Positions 11,094 to 19,465 of a stretch of DNA of 64,000 nucleotides are shown here, piece by piece. The position numbers and the translations under genes are program-made. This stretch comes from Sterolibacterium denitrificans (GTDB lineage Bacteria; Pseudomonadota; Gammaproteobacteria; Burkholderiales; Rhodocyclaceae), in the NCBI RefSeq assembly GCF_900174485.1, contig NZ_LT837803.1, positions 620,001 through 684,000 on the forward strand. Reading direction: 5' to 3'. Each line of letters begins with the position of its first letter. The first letter of the stretch is position 1. Under the pieces are notes generated by a model, which saw nothing but the letters and a program-made list of their open reading frames with translations, was not told the DNA's origin and ran no database searches.

Positions 11094-11801
11094 ATGAATG
11101 ACGAACGGCGCAGCCTGCTGCCCGCATTCGCCATTTCCCTGATCTGTCACGCGCTGCTGCTGTGGTTCATGCCGCATGGGCAGGGTCGCCCGGTGCCGCC
11201 CGAACAGCGGACGCCGCTTGCCGTCAGGCTTGCCCCACCAACTGTACCTGCATCCGCACCGTCGCCTTCTCCGCCGCCGGCCGGGCTCATGCCTCAGCCA
11301 GTGGCAAAGCCGCCGCCGGCCTCTCCAAGGCGTGCGCCGCTGGCGAAGTCGACGCCGGCGCCGGTGGCCATCGCGCCGGCACCGGCTGTGGAAGAGCCGC
11401 CGCAACCGCCGCTGCCATCCCCGCCTCGCCACCAGATGAAGGCCGCCAGCGGCAGATCGGCCAGCGGCAGCCGGGGCGCGTCGCGGCAGAGTGGCGGCAG
11501 CAGCAGGATCAGTGTGTATGCGCCGCCGGATTACGCAGAGAAGGTCAAGACGCGGGTGAATGCCGCCATCGTCTATCCGGCCGATGCCAAGCGCTTCCTG
11601 CAGCAGTGCTGGGTCGAGTACACGCTGACCGTCGATCGCAACGGCAACATGCTCAATTACCGCATCGAAAACTGCGGCGACGATCGCCTGGATGCCGCCG
11701 CGCAGGCGGCGCTGATCAAGGGCGGGCCGTATCCGCCACCACCCGACAGCGGTGCCGCCAGCTATGAAATCCATGGCGCCCTGGTGTTTACCCTGCAGTG
11801 A
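11094..11801 (+). CDS. TonB-like energy transducer
   Basis: 235-residue protein with the TonB layout: a single N-terminal membrane anchor (AFAISLICHALLLWFM, residues about 11-26), a Pro/Ala-rich periplasmic spacer (about 35-125), and a C-terminal TonB domain from about residue 150 (YAEKVKTRVNAAIVYP, VEYTLTVDRNGNMLNYRIEN). It should link proton-motive force to outer-membrane transport, but no exbB, exbD or receptor gene is in the window. The ATG at 11094 has GGAGGG seven bases upstream; in-frame GTG codons at 11088 and 11091 are too close to it. Two cysteines in the C-terminal domain could pair. Confidence 0.8.
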   Translation: MNDERRSLLPAFAISLICHALLLWFMPHGQGRPVPPEQRTPLAVRLAPPTVPASAPSPSPPPAGLMPQPVAKPPPASPRRAPLAKSTPAPVAIAPAPAVEEPPQPPLPSPPRHQMKAASGRSASGSRGASRQSGGSSRISVYAPPDYAEKVKTRVNAAIVYPADAKRFLQQCWVEYTLTVDRNGNMLNYRIENCGDDRLDAAAQAALIKGGPYPPPPDSGAASYEIHGALVFTLQ

Positions 11802-11808
11802 GACGCGC

Positions 11809-13683
11809 ATGATCAGGATATCCAGCCTCATCATCATCCTTGTCGCCTTGACGCTGGCGGCCTGCGCCAAGCCGCGCAAGCCGGCGCCGCCGCCGCAGGT
11901 GGTACCGGCACCGAGTTTCGCCTGCGACATGACGGCGCAGGAAATCATGTGCAGCAGCGCGCGTCTGGCCAGACTCGACGGCGAGCTGGTGGACGCCTTC
12001 CATGCCGCCCTGCGCCGCAGCGACACGCTCGGCCGCGAACATTTGAATGCCATGCAGAAACGCTGGCTGGCGGGCCGGGCGGGCGCCTGCGGTGTGCCGA
12101 CCCTGCGCAGCGCCGTCGGCGTGGCGCCGTCGCCTGCATTGAGTGCCTGTCTGCTCGACATCTACGCCGCTCGCGTCGATATGCTGCGCCGCTGGCCGGC
12201 GGCCGCGCCAGTTGGCCTGCCTGCCGACGGGCCGCATCCGCTGTCCGCCTATGTCGAATTTCGTCCGGTCGAATCCGCCGATGCGCAGGCCTGCGGCGCG
12301 TTGGCGAATGCCTTCAACGGCGCGCTGCGCACCCTGGGAGCGCTCGATATCAACCGCATCTCCGGTCTGAGTGAAATCGCCGGCAGCCATGGCCTGCCGC
12401 GCGCCCAGGGCTATGGCGTGGAGTTGCAGGATGCCGGGGCCTACGCCGGTTTTGCCCTGCGCGCGCGCACGCTGCGCGACGGCAGCGGGCAACTGCTGAT
12501 CGATGCGGCCACGCTCGGTAACTGGGTGCGGCGCTTGCCCAATCACGGCGGGCGGGCCAGCAGCATCGCCACGCAGACCGGCGACTACGAAAGCATCGAC
12601 GTATTCCGCAGCACGCAGTTCCCGCAGCACGTGCTGGCGCTGCTGGTCGAGCCGTGGGGCAGGTACGCGCCGGGCGCGCAGGGCGAGTGGGCGTATGCCG
12701 GCGTCTATCGCCTGGCGCCGGCTTTGGTCGAGCCGCTGTGCCTGTACCGTACCTACATGACGCCGCCGCTGAAGAACGAGTTGATGCGCCTGCCTGCCTA
12801 CGCGGCACTGCAGAAAACGCTCGAAGAGATCGGTGGCACGAATTCGAGCCCGTCCGAACTGGTCGGCCGCGAGCTGCACGAGGAATATCTGCTGCGCCAG
12901 GAGTTGCAGTGGCAGATCCAGAACATGCCGCTCATCGCCAGCGGCGAGGCGCAGCGCCATGGCTGGTGGGGCTGGCTGCGCAAACGCCACGACGGCGTGC
13001 ATGACGCGCTGTTCGCCTGGTCGGAACGCAGCCTGCGCAACAAGCTCGCCTGGCGCCGTCTGCTGGCGCAACTGGCGCCTGCCGCCGAGGAACTCGCCGC
13101 CCTGTGGCAGCGCACCCAGCGCCTGAGCGAGGCCGATGCCCGGCAGGCCGCCCAGCTCACGGTGATGCGCCTGCTCGCCCAGCACGCCAGCGATCTGCCG
13201 GGGCTGGCGGTGAATATGCCGAATGCGCCATTTGCCGGCACCTATACGCCGAAATATCCGCCGCTGGCCGGCGAAACCGAGATTCTGGACGGGCGTAGCT
13301 ACGGCAGCCTGTACAGCGCGGCCCTGAACGGCGCCGATGCGGAAGTGATTGCGGATTTCCTCGACTACGAACTGGCTGCCGCAAAGGCACAGCCTGCGCA
13401 ACAAACCCGGCTGTCGCGCGGCGCCGAAGGCGAGACGGCGCTGATGGCGGCGGTCGAATCGCCCGACATCGTGCGCCAGTTGCTTGCCGCCGGCCTGGAC
13501 GTCAATGCAAGCGATGCGCGTGGCCGCACGGCATTGGCGAATGCGATACTGGTCGGCCAGATTGAAAGCGTGCGGCTGCTGCTTGCCGCTGGCGCCAGCG
13601 ATGCCCGCCAGGCCTGCAATCTCATCAACTCCACTGCGCCTGCCGACAGCAGGGCGCAGCTTGCCGGCATGTTATGCAAATGA
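11809..13683 (+). CDS. Lipoprotein with LprI-like N-terminal region and C-terminal ankyrin repeats
   Basis: 624-residue predicted lipoprotein (lipobox LAAC near residue 20). Residues about 38-90 resemble the LprI/DUF1311 lysozyme-inhibitor type: FACDMTAQEIMCSSARLARLD, then MQKRWLAGRAGACG with paired cysteines. A long unassigned middle follows. Residues about 535-610 hold two ankyrin-like repeats (GETALMAAVESPDIVRQLLAAGLDVNASDARGRTALANA...). Inferred to be an envelope protein, perhaps binding periplasmic partners or host/phage factors. It follows the TonB-like gene by 7 bases and its stop overlaps the next start by ATGA, so all three may be one transcript. Confidence 0.78.
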   Translation: MIRISSLIIILVALTLAACAKPRKPAPPPQVVPAPSFACDMTAQEIMCSSARLARLDGELVDAFHAALRRSDTLGREHLNAMQKRWLAGRAGACGVPTLRSAVGVAPSPALSACLLDIYAARVDMLRRWPAAAPVGLPADGPHPLSAYVEFRPVESADAQACGALANAFNGALRTLGALDINRISGLSEIAGSHGLPRAQGYGVELQDAGAYAGFALRARTLRDGSGQLLIDAATLGNWVRRLPNHGGRASSIATQTGDYESIDVFRSTQFPQHVLALLVEPWGRYAPGAQGEWAYAGVYRLAPALVEPLCLYRTYMTPPLKNELMRLPAYAALQKTLEEIGGTNSSPSELVGRELHEEYLLRQELQWQIQNMPLIASGEAQRHGWWGWLRKRHDGVHDALFAWSERSLRNKLAWRRLLAQLAPAAEELAALWQRTQRLSEADARQAAQLTVMRLLAQHASDLPGLAVNMPNAPFAGTYTPKYPPLAGETEILDGRSYGSLYSAALNGADAEVIADFLDYELAAAKAQPAQQTRLSRGAEGETALMAAVESPDIVRQLLAAGLDVNASDARGRTALANAILVGQIESVRLLLAAGASDARQACNLINSTAPADSRAQLAGMLCK

Positions 13684-14357
13684 GCGAAGCAAACGAATCA
13701 GCAATGGCAGTCGCGGCAATCGTACCAACCGTACCAAGCGCATCAAGCCTGCCAGGTACCCCAGGCGCAGACAGGAATGAGCCGTCAGCGCTGCCGGCCA
13801 GCAAGGGGCGCGTGCCGGGCAACACCGGCATCTGGGTCGGCATCACCTGTGAATTCGTCGAATTCGCTCTGCTGTTCTGCGTCTATTTCATCGCCCGCGC
13901 GCACTTCCCGGAGTCCTTCGAGGAAGGCGCAACCCGGCTGTCGAAACTCGCCGGCACGGTCATCACGCTGCTGATGGTCACCAGCAGCTACTTCATCGCC
14001 TGTTCCGTGATCGAGATGCGGCGCGATCGCCGCCGCCGCTCGCTGCTCTGGCTGCTCGGCGGCCTGCTGCTGGCGCTGGGTTATCCGCTGGCCAAGTTCC
14101 TCGAATTCCGCTGGAACCTGGCGCACGGCATCACCGGCGAATCGGGAATTTTCTTCACCGTGTATTACTACCTCACCCTGACCCACATGGTGCATGCGAT
14201 CTGGGGCATCCTCGGCATGCTGTGGGTGATCGTCCGCCACATTCTCGGCATTTACAGCGCCGAGGATTACGGCGGCCTCGAAGCGCTGGCCAGCTACTGG
14301 CACGCCACCGACATCATCTGGCTGGTGATTTTTCCATTCTTCTACGTGCTGGTCTGA
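13680..14357 (+). CDS. Heme-copper oxidase subunit III-like protein (NorE-like)
   Basis: Polytopic membrane protein of 225 residues with about five membrane segments after a hydrophilic 40-residue N terminus. Subunit III features: GNTGIWVGITCEFVEFALLFCVYFI, then a helix with YFIACSVIEMRRDRRRR, YYYLTLTHMVHAIWGILGM and a C-terminal YWHATDIIWLVIFPFFYVLV. Short versions of this fold (NorE) help nitric oxide reductase. The following gene is the matching NorF/COX4-like partner. No oxidase subunit I/II or norCB is in the window. Start at 13680 overlaps the upstream stop by ATGA; an ATG at 13674 is an alternative. Confidence 0.83.
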   Translation: MSEANESAMAVAAIVPTVPSASSLPGTPGADRNEPSALPASKGRVPGNTGIWVGITCEFVEFALLFCVYFIARAHFPESFEEGATRLSKLAGTVITLLMVTSSYFIACSVIEMRRDRRRRSLLWLLGGLLLALGYPLAKFLEFRWNLAHGITGESGIFFTVYYYLTLTHMVHAIWGILGMLWVIVRHILGIYSAEDYGGLEALASYWHATDIIWLVIFPFFYVLV

Positions 14358-14360
14358 ACC

Positions 14361-14669
14361 ATGGCGACACAAGACGACGCCGTTTCCACTTCCCTCAAAC
14401 CCCTGACCTGGGCCTGGCTGGCGCTGGTCGCCCTGACCCTGCTGAGCCTGGAGCTCGGCCAATGGCTGCATGGCGTGGCCTGGCTGCAATTCGTGGTGGC
14501 GGCGATCATCTGGCTCAAGGGCACGCTGGTTGCCCGCAGCTTCATCGAATCGCACATTGCCCATCCCTTCATCCGCAACGTGCTGCGCGTCTTCATCGCC
14601 TTCGCTCCACTGGCGCTGATCCTGATCGTTTTCTTCGGCCGCGAGTTCGCGCGCTGGACGACGCTTTGA
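14361..14669 (+). CDS. Cytochrome oxidase subunit IV / NorF-like membrane protein
   Basis: 102-residue protein with three membrane segments (TWAWLALVALTLLSL, FVVAAIIWLKGTLVA, VFIAFAPLALILIVFF), the pattern of the prokaryotic COX4/NorF family. It starts 3 bases after the NorE-like gene, so the two are translated together. In denitrifiers NorEF-like pairs affect nitric oxide reductase activity; that role here is inferred from the family and pairing only. Confidence 0.78.
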   Translation: MATQDDAVSTSLKPLTWAWLALVALTLLSLELGQWLHGVAWLQFVVAAIIWLKGTLVARSFIESHIAHPFIRNVLRVFIAFAPLALILIVFFGREFARWTTL

Positions 14670-14692
14670 ATCGAATCGAATCGGACAGGACC

Positions 14693-15514
14693 ATGCACCA
14701 AACACATGAAGCCGCCGGACTGAAGCAGGCACGGCAAGCACGGCCACCGCATGACCTGCTTGCCGCCTTCATGGCCTATGAACTCTGGTCGTTCCTCGCC
14801 TGGCAGGACATCCGCATCCGCTATCGGCGCTCCAGGATCGGCCCCTTCTGGATCACGCTGAGCACGGCGATTTTTTGCGTGGCGCTCGGCATCGTCTATG
14901 GCCGGCTGTTCAAGACGGAAATCTCCGAATTGCTGCCCTTCCTGTCCATCGGCATGGTGGTCTGGAGCTTCGTTTCCACCTGCATCGGCGAAATGCCCAA
15001 CCTGTTCGTCGAGAACGCGCCCTACATCAAGGACATGCGCATCAACCCGCTGACCATACTGCTGCGGGCCATCGCCAGAAACGCCATCATCTTCGCCCAC
15101 AACCTGCTGATCGTCGCCGGCATCTACCTTTATTTCGGCATCTGGCCGGGCTGGACCGGCTTGCTGGCGTTGCCCGGCATGCTGCTGGTCATGCTGAATC
15201 TGCTGGCCATCGGCGTCATCCTGAGCATCGTCGGCGCCCGCTTTCGCGATCTTGCCCAGATCACGCAAAGCGTTTTGCAAGTCATTTTCTTCATTACGCC
15301 CATCTTCTGGCTGCCCAAGCTGTTGCCGGAAGGCAGTTGGGTCATTGCCGCCAATCCGATGGCCTATTTTCTCGACCTGCTGCGCTCGCCCTTGCTGGGC
15401 CATGCCCCGGCGGCGGTTTCGTGGGGCGTTTCGTCGCTCATGCTGCTCGTCGGCGCCGCCATTGCCGCCTGGGTCTATCGCAGCAAAAACGCCCGCATCC
15501 CCTTCTGGGTGTAG
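14693..15514 (+). CDS. wzm: Polysaccharide ABC exporter, permease (Wzm-type)
   Basis: Inner-membrane half of an ABC-2 type exporter that moves undecaprenyl-linked O-antigen or capsule across the membrane. 273 residues with six membrane segments; the cytoplasmic N-terminal motif WQDIRIRYRRSRIGPFWITLS is diagnostic of the polysaccharide exporter family, as is NPMAYFLDLLRSPLLG near the C terminus. Start at 14693 is preceded by AGGA. The ATPase gene follows after 11 bases. It opens the first polysaccharide block. Confidence 0.94.
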   Translation: MHQTHEAAGLKQARQARPPHDLLAAFMAYELWSFLAWQDIRIRYRRSRIGPFWITLSTAIFCVALGIVYGRLFKTEISELLPFLSIGMVVWSFVSTCIGEMPNLFVENAPYIKDMRINPLTILLRAIARNAIIFAHNLLIVAGIYLYFGIWPGWTGLLALPGMLLVMLNLLAIGVILSIVGARFRDLAQITQSVLQVIFFITPIFWLPKLLPEGSWVIAANPMAYFLDLLRSPLLGHAPAAVSWGVSSLMLLVGAAIAAWVYRSKNARIPFWV

Positions 15515-15525
15515 GAAAGACTGCC

Positions 15526-16272
15526 ATGGCCTCGATTCAAGTCTCCCATGCCTGTCTCGACTACCCGCTGGTCGGCACCGGCAACCGCTCGCTGAAAAAC
15601 CGCCTGCTCGGCGCCGCCACCGGCGGCCGGATTTCCTCTGGTGATGCCATCCCGGTCGTCACGGCGCTGCGGGACATCAACCTCGACCTTCAGGAAGGAG
15701 ACCGCCTGGGCCTGGTGGGCCACAACGGCGCCGGGAAATCCTCGCTGCTGAAAGTCCTCGCCGGGATCTATCAGCCGACGCGGGGCTCGGTCAGGACGAG
15801 CGGCCGCATCGTCTCCACGCTCAACATCTCCCTGGGCATGGAACCGGAAGCCACCGGCATCGAAAACATCGTCATGCGCGGCCTGCTGCTCGGCATGAAG
15901 CGCGCGGAGATCGACAGGAAACTGGACGAGATCGCCGCCTTTACCGAACTTGGCGACTACCTCGACATGCCCGTCCGCATCTACTCCACCGGCATGGCGA
16001 CCCGGCTCGCCTTTGCCACGATCACGGCAATGGATGCCGACATCCTCCTCATGGACGAAGTCATCGGCACGGGCGATGCCACTTTCCTGGACAAGGCGGA
16101 ACGGCGCCTGAATGCCTTCATGAACCGGAGTCAAATCCTGGTGCTCGCCTCGCACTCGGATCAGGTCATCAAGAAATTCTGCAACAAGACCTTGTTGCTC
16201 GAACGCGGCCAAATCATTGCCACAGGTACGCCTGAAGAGGTTTATGCCATTTATCACCAGGAACGCGGGTGA
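15526..16272 (+). CDS. wzt: Polysaccharide ABC exporter, ATPase (Wzt-type, no C-terminal sugar domain)
   Basis: ATPase partner of the Wzm permease, 248 residues. Walker A GHNGAGKSSLLK, signature region RIYSTGMATRLAFATIT and Walker B DADILLMDEVIGTGD are present, the last being typical for polysaccharide ABC ATPases. It lacks the C-terminal glycan-binding extension found in Wzt proteins that recognise a capped O-antigen end; that suggests the KpsT-like or cap-independent export mode. A beta-rich domain does occur at the C terminus of the nucleotidyltransferase two genes downstream. The stop overlaps a GTG start candidate of the next gene. Confidence 0.94.
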   Translation: MASIQVSHACLDYPLVGTGNRSLKNRLLGAATGGRISSGDAIPVVTALRDINLDLQEGDRLGLVGHNGAGKSSLLKVLAGIYQPTRGSVRTSGRIVSTLNISLGMEPEATGIENIVMRGLLLGMKRAEIDRKLDEIAAFTELGDYLDMPVRIYSTGMATRLAFATITAMDADILLMDEVIGTGDATFLDKAERRLNAFMNRSQILVLASHSDQVIKKFCNKTLLLERGQIIATGTPEEVYAIYHQERG

Positions 16273-16298
16273 GTTTTGTCTTAACTGAAACAAAGAAC

Positions 16299-17342
16299 AT
16301 GACCACCATGCCACTTTCTTCACTGATACCCCGGTTGCGCACGGCCTTTCTTTCCGCAGCACACGCAAATCCACAGCAGGTCAGTTTGAACATTGCCGGC
16401 CATGCAGCGCAATTGATTTTCGCGGATGAGACACTGCATGACGCTTTCGCACCGTCTTTGCAGGGTTTGATCGAGCCAGCTTCGTCAACCAACGTCAAAT
16501 CCGGCGGCTTGACCATACACGCCTGGTCAGGTGGCACAGACAACATGCCGTGCCCGGACATCGTTGCCGATCTGGAGCGCTTCCCCGACAAGATTTCGGT
16601 GGTGAATGCCGGCAGTCTGCATCTACAGTACAACCCGGAGGGGAAGATCCTGAGCTGCATCGATACCGATCTGGGCGAGGCTTATTACCATGCGGCCGAC
16701 GTCGGTCAGCTTCCCGACTATGAAATCTGCACGCCGATGCGCATGCTGTTCAACTGGAGCTGTGCGATGCACGGCGTGCTCATGGTGCATGCCGCAGCCG
16801 TCGGCAAGCATGGCATCGGGGCGCTGATCGTCGGCAAGAGCGGGGCGGGCAAGTCAACGACCGCGCTGCAATGCCTGTTGAACGGCCTCGACTATCTGGG
16901 CGACGACTATGTGGCCGTCAACAGTGACGATGGCACGGTGCATCATCTCTATCGCGGCTGCAAGGTGATGGATGACGCGCTTGAACGCCTGCCGGTGCTG
17001 GCGCCGCACGTCATCATGCATAACCGGCCCAATCGGAAGAGCGTCGTCATCCTCGACGATACCCTGGGCGCGCTGGTGCCGTCTTTCCGGCTTGTTGCGA
17101 TTATCCGCCCCAGGGTGGCGAAAGCTGCCGGCAGCAATTTCAGTCCGCTCTCACCCAGACAGGCCGTCGCGGAATTTGCAGCGAGCACCATTCTGCAAAT
17201 GCCGGGAACCGGAAGCTACATGCTGCGCGAGTTGTCGAAGCTGTGCGCCAGAGTTTCCGCTTTTGAAATGTCCCTGAGTACGGAGCCGGCCGAGATAGCC
17301 CAGGCGCTCGATGATTTCCTGCAGCAATATTCCACTACATGA
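16299..17342 (+). CDS. HPr kinase-like (HprK-related) P-loop protein
   Basis: 347-residue protein related to the C-terminal kinase half of HPr kinase/phosphorylase. The P-loop VGKSGAGKST is at about residues 178-187, preceded by HAAAVGKHG, and the acidic YLGDDYVAV segment at about 205 fits the HprK DD motif. No phosphocarrier HPr is nearby, so the substrate is unknown. It sits between wzt and a nucleotidyltransferase and is followed by a PqqD-like gene; such kinase/nucleotidyltransferase/PqqD sets are known from peptide-modification and polysaccharide loci. An in-frame GTG at 16269 overlapping the wzt stop is an alternative start. The stop overlaps the next start by ATGA. Confidence 0.8.
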   Translation: MTTMPLSSLIPRLRTAFLSAAHANPQQVSLNIAGHAAQLIFADETLHDAFAPSLQGLIEPASSTNVKSGGLTIHAWSGGTDNMPCPDIVADLERFPDKISVVNAGSLHLQYNPEGKILSCIDTDLGEAYYHAADVGQLPDYEICTPMRMLFNWSCAMHGVLMVHAAAVGKHGIGALIVGKSGAGKSTTALQCLLNGLDYLGDDYVAVNSDDGTVHHLYRGCKVMDDALERLPVLAPHVIMHNRPNRKSVVILDDTLGALVPSFRLVAIIRPRVAKAAGSNFSPLSPRQAVAEFAASTILQMPGTGSYMLRELSKLCARVSAFEMSLSTEPAEIAQALDDFLQQYSTT

Positions 17343-19027
17343 CCATGCTGCTGACCTGCTTCGAGGACATCCCGACAGTGACGCGCAGCCAGCAATTGCT
17401 GCTGGATGCCTTGATGGCGGAGCCGCCACGCGACCATGAGTCGTTTGAACGCTGGGTTCGGGAGGTCGATTTCGATCGGCTCGATTATTCTTCCCTGAGG
17501 CTCGTGCCTGCGCTGTTCAGAAAATACAGCGAGCATCCCGCATGCGCGCCCTATCGCGCCCGGATGAAGGGCATCTATCGTTATTTTCACTATCGGACCA
17601 ACCTGATCGCCGCCGATGCGTACCAGGCCATGCACGCCCTGACGGCGGCGGGCGTGGCGTTGATCGTCTTCAAGGGCTTGGCCATCGCCCTCAAATATCA
17701 TCGGGACATCGCACTGCGGCCGATGGGCGATGTGGACATCCTCATCCGCAAGGAGGATCTCGGCAAGGCCGAAGGCATCCTGCAGGATCTGGATTGGCAG
17801 TATCGATACGAGTCGTCCAGGAAGCCGCATGACCTGCATTCCCACGACTACATCAACAAGAACAAGAGTGGTCTGGATTTGCACTGGCATTCGTTGTACG
17901 AATCTCCCGTCGCCGGTATCGACGATGGCCTCTGGCAACGAGCCGAAACCCTGGTTTGGCAAGGTTTGTCCATACAGATCATGGGGCCAGAGGATCTCGT
18001 TCTGACCGCCATGATCAACGGCATGCGGGATACGCAGTACATGAAGTTCGTATACTGCGGATGGCTTTTCGACGTGGCCGCCATCGTGCGGGACAGCCCC
18101 GATTTCGATTTCGATTGGGATCTGGTCTGGGACGAGGCCGGGCGACGCGGGCTGCGCTCCAAAGTGTTTGCTGCCCTGGTGTTGTTGCACCAGCAGCAAC
18201 CGCAACTTCTTCCCATGGCGACGCTCCAGGGTCTGTTTGCTTCCGATCCGGAGCTGATACGGCAGCTTGTTCTTGAAAACCGGACGTCCTGCCTGAATCC
18301 CGCGCGTCGTCGTGAAATAAATGCCCTGCTTGATCCGAGCCCGATCAACCGCTTGCTGCATTGCGTGCAACCCAAGTGGTCGGTCTACCGGCGCCTGGCT
18401 CGCGACCCGTCGGCAGCCAAGTACGTGCGCTACACCACGACTGCCGAGGGCTGGGTAGACTCGCTCTACCTCCATCGTCATGCGCTTGCCTGGTTGCCCC
18501 AACTGTTCAGATTTACCGATCCCGACAGCCGGGGGGCAGGCATAAGCCACCGGTTGCAGGGCGATGAGGGTTGGGTGACGATCGAACCCGGTGTACTCGC
18601 TCTTGCCGATCAGGACGCACTACCCAGCTACGGCGCACGGATCGAATTGCTGTCGCCGTCCGACAAAAATATGCGGCTTCAGGTCGGGGAAACAGGGGAG
18701 ATCGCACTGCGCATACTGAACGATTCTCCGTACTGCTGGACTGTGCGGGGTGACAGTGAGGCGCTATATGGCGTTTCCTATCACTTGCTGAGTGAGGATG
18801 GAGCTCTGCTGTCCTGGGACCAGCCGCGTGCCCATTTCATGAATTCGATGGACAAGTACGTTTCCTTTGTTGCACCTGGCCAGAGGCTCGACTGCCGGTT
18901 GCAGGTGCAGGCTCCGGAGCGTCCTGGGCGCTACCGGCTCCAACTGGATGTTGTACAGGAGTTCGTAACGTGGTTTTCGGGCCGGGGTTGCAGTTTCCCC
19001 GTCATTGGATTGCAAGTCGATGAATAA
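17339..19027 (+). CDS. Nucleotidyltransferase family protein (PF14907-like) with C-terminal beta domain
   Basis: 562 residues. The N-terminal two thirds match the nucleotidyltransferase family found next to PqqD-like and lasso-peptide genes: VALIVFKGLAIALKYH (residues about 106-121, the KG motif) and RPMGDVDILIRKED with the metal-binding D131-x-D133, then HDYINKNKSGLDLHWHSLYE. From about residue 415 to the end is a distinct region rich in beta-strand pattern (LQVGETGEIALRILNDSPYCW, VAPGQRLDCRLQVQAP, GRYRLQLDVVQEFVTWFS) similar in style to glycan-binding beta-sandwiches attached to polysaccharide enzymes. The ATGA overlap with the kinase gene shows tight coupling. Biochemical role unknown. Confidence 0.8.
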   Translation: MTMLLTCFEDIPTVTRSQQLLLDALMAEPPRDHESFERWVREVDFDRLDYSSLRLVPALFRKYSEHPACAPYRARMKGIYRYFHYRTNLIAADAYQAMHALTAAGVALIVFKGLAIALKYHRDIALRPMGDVDILIRKEDLGKAEGILQDLDWQYRYESSRKPHDLHSHDYINKNKSGLDLHWHSLYESPVAGIDDGLWQRAETLVWQGLSIQIMGPEDLVLTAMINGMRDTQYMKFVYCGWLFDVAAIVRDSPDFDFDWDLVWDEAGRRGLRSKVFAALVLLHQQQPQLLPMATLQGLFASDPELIRQLVLENRTSCLNPARRREINALLDPSPINRLLHCVQPKWSVYRRLARDPSAAKYVRYTTTAEGWVDSLYLHRHALAWLPQLFRFTDPDSRGAGISHRLQGDEGWVTIEPGVLALADQDALPSYGARIELLSPSDKNMRLQVGETGEIALRILNDSPYCWTVRGDSEALYGVSYHLLSEDGALLSWDQPRAHFMNSMDKYVSFVAPGQRLDCRLQVQAPERPGRYRLQLDVVQEFVTWFSGRGCSFPVIGLQVDE

Positions 19028-19048
19028 ACAAAAGGATCGAACAAAATC

Positions 19049-19465
19049 ATGTACCAGGTAAATTCGCCTCGCATCGCTCACGAAACACTGGATGGCGAAA
19101 CCATCGTCATCGATACCCAGACGGGTTTCTATTACACGCTGGATGGCCATGCCGCAACCATTTGGCAAGCCCTGGCCGGCGGCGTATCTTCAACCGAAGT
19201 CATCGGCGCATACGTTCAGGCCGGCCTGTTTCAAGAGGAAGCCATCCGCGAATTCATCGATCGATTGCTGGCTGCCGAACTGCTGCTCAAGTCGGAAAAT
19301 GCCATGGGCCATAAGGCGTTCTCCTTGCCTGCATTACCTCTGGAAACCCCTCGCATCCTGACGCTCAAGACGCATTCCGATCTTCAGGAACTGATCGAGC
19401 TCGATCCGATTCACGAAGTCGATCCAACCCAGGGCTGGCCGATGAAGTCCGCATCAGACCAATGA
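19049..19465 (+). CDS. PqqD-like protein
   Basis: 138-residue protein. The first 90 residues match the PqqD/RiPP-recognition winged-helix fold: ETLDGETIVIDTQTGFYYTLDGHAATIWQALAGG and IREFIDRLLAAELL. Family members bind leader peptides and present them to modifying enzymes, but no radical SAM or precursor gene was seen nearby. Together with the HprK-like and nucleotidyltransferase genes it forms a three-gene unit. The tail from residue 95 is unlike PqqD and unassigned. Its stop overlaps the following glycosyltransferase start by ATGA. Confidence 0.8.
   Translation: MYQVNSPRIAHETLDGETIVIDTQTGFYYTLDGHAATIWQALAGGVSSTEVIGAYVQAGLFQEEAIREFIDRLLAAELLLKSENAMGHKAFSLPALPLETPRILTLKTHSDLQELIELDPIHEVDPTQGWPMKSASDQ

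Noticed and set aside
11752-11808. In-frame upstream extension of the LprI/ankyrin protein
   Set aside because: It is inside the TonB-like gene; the signal peptide starts at 11809.
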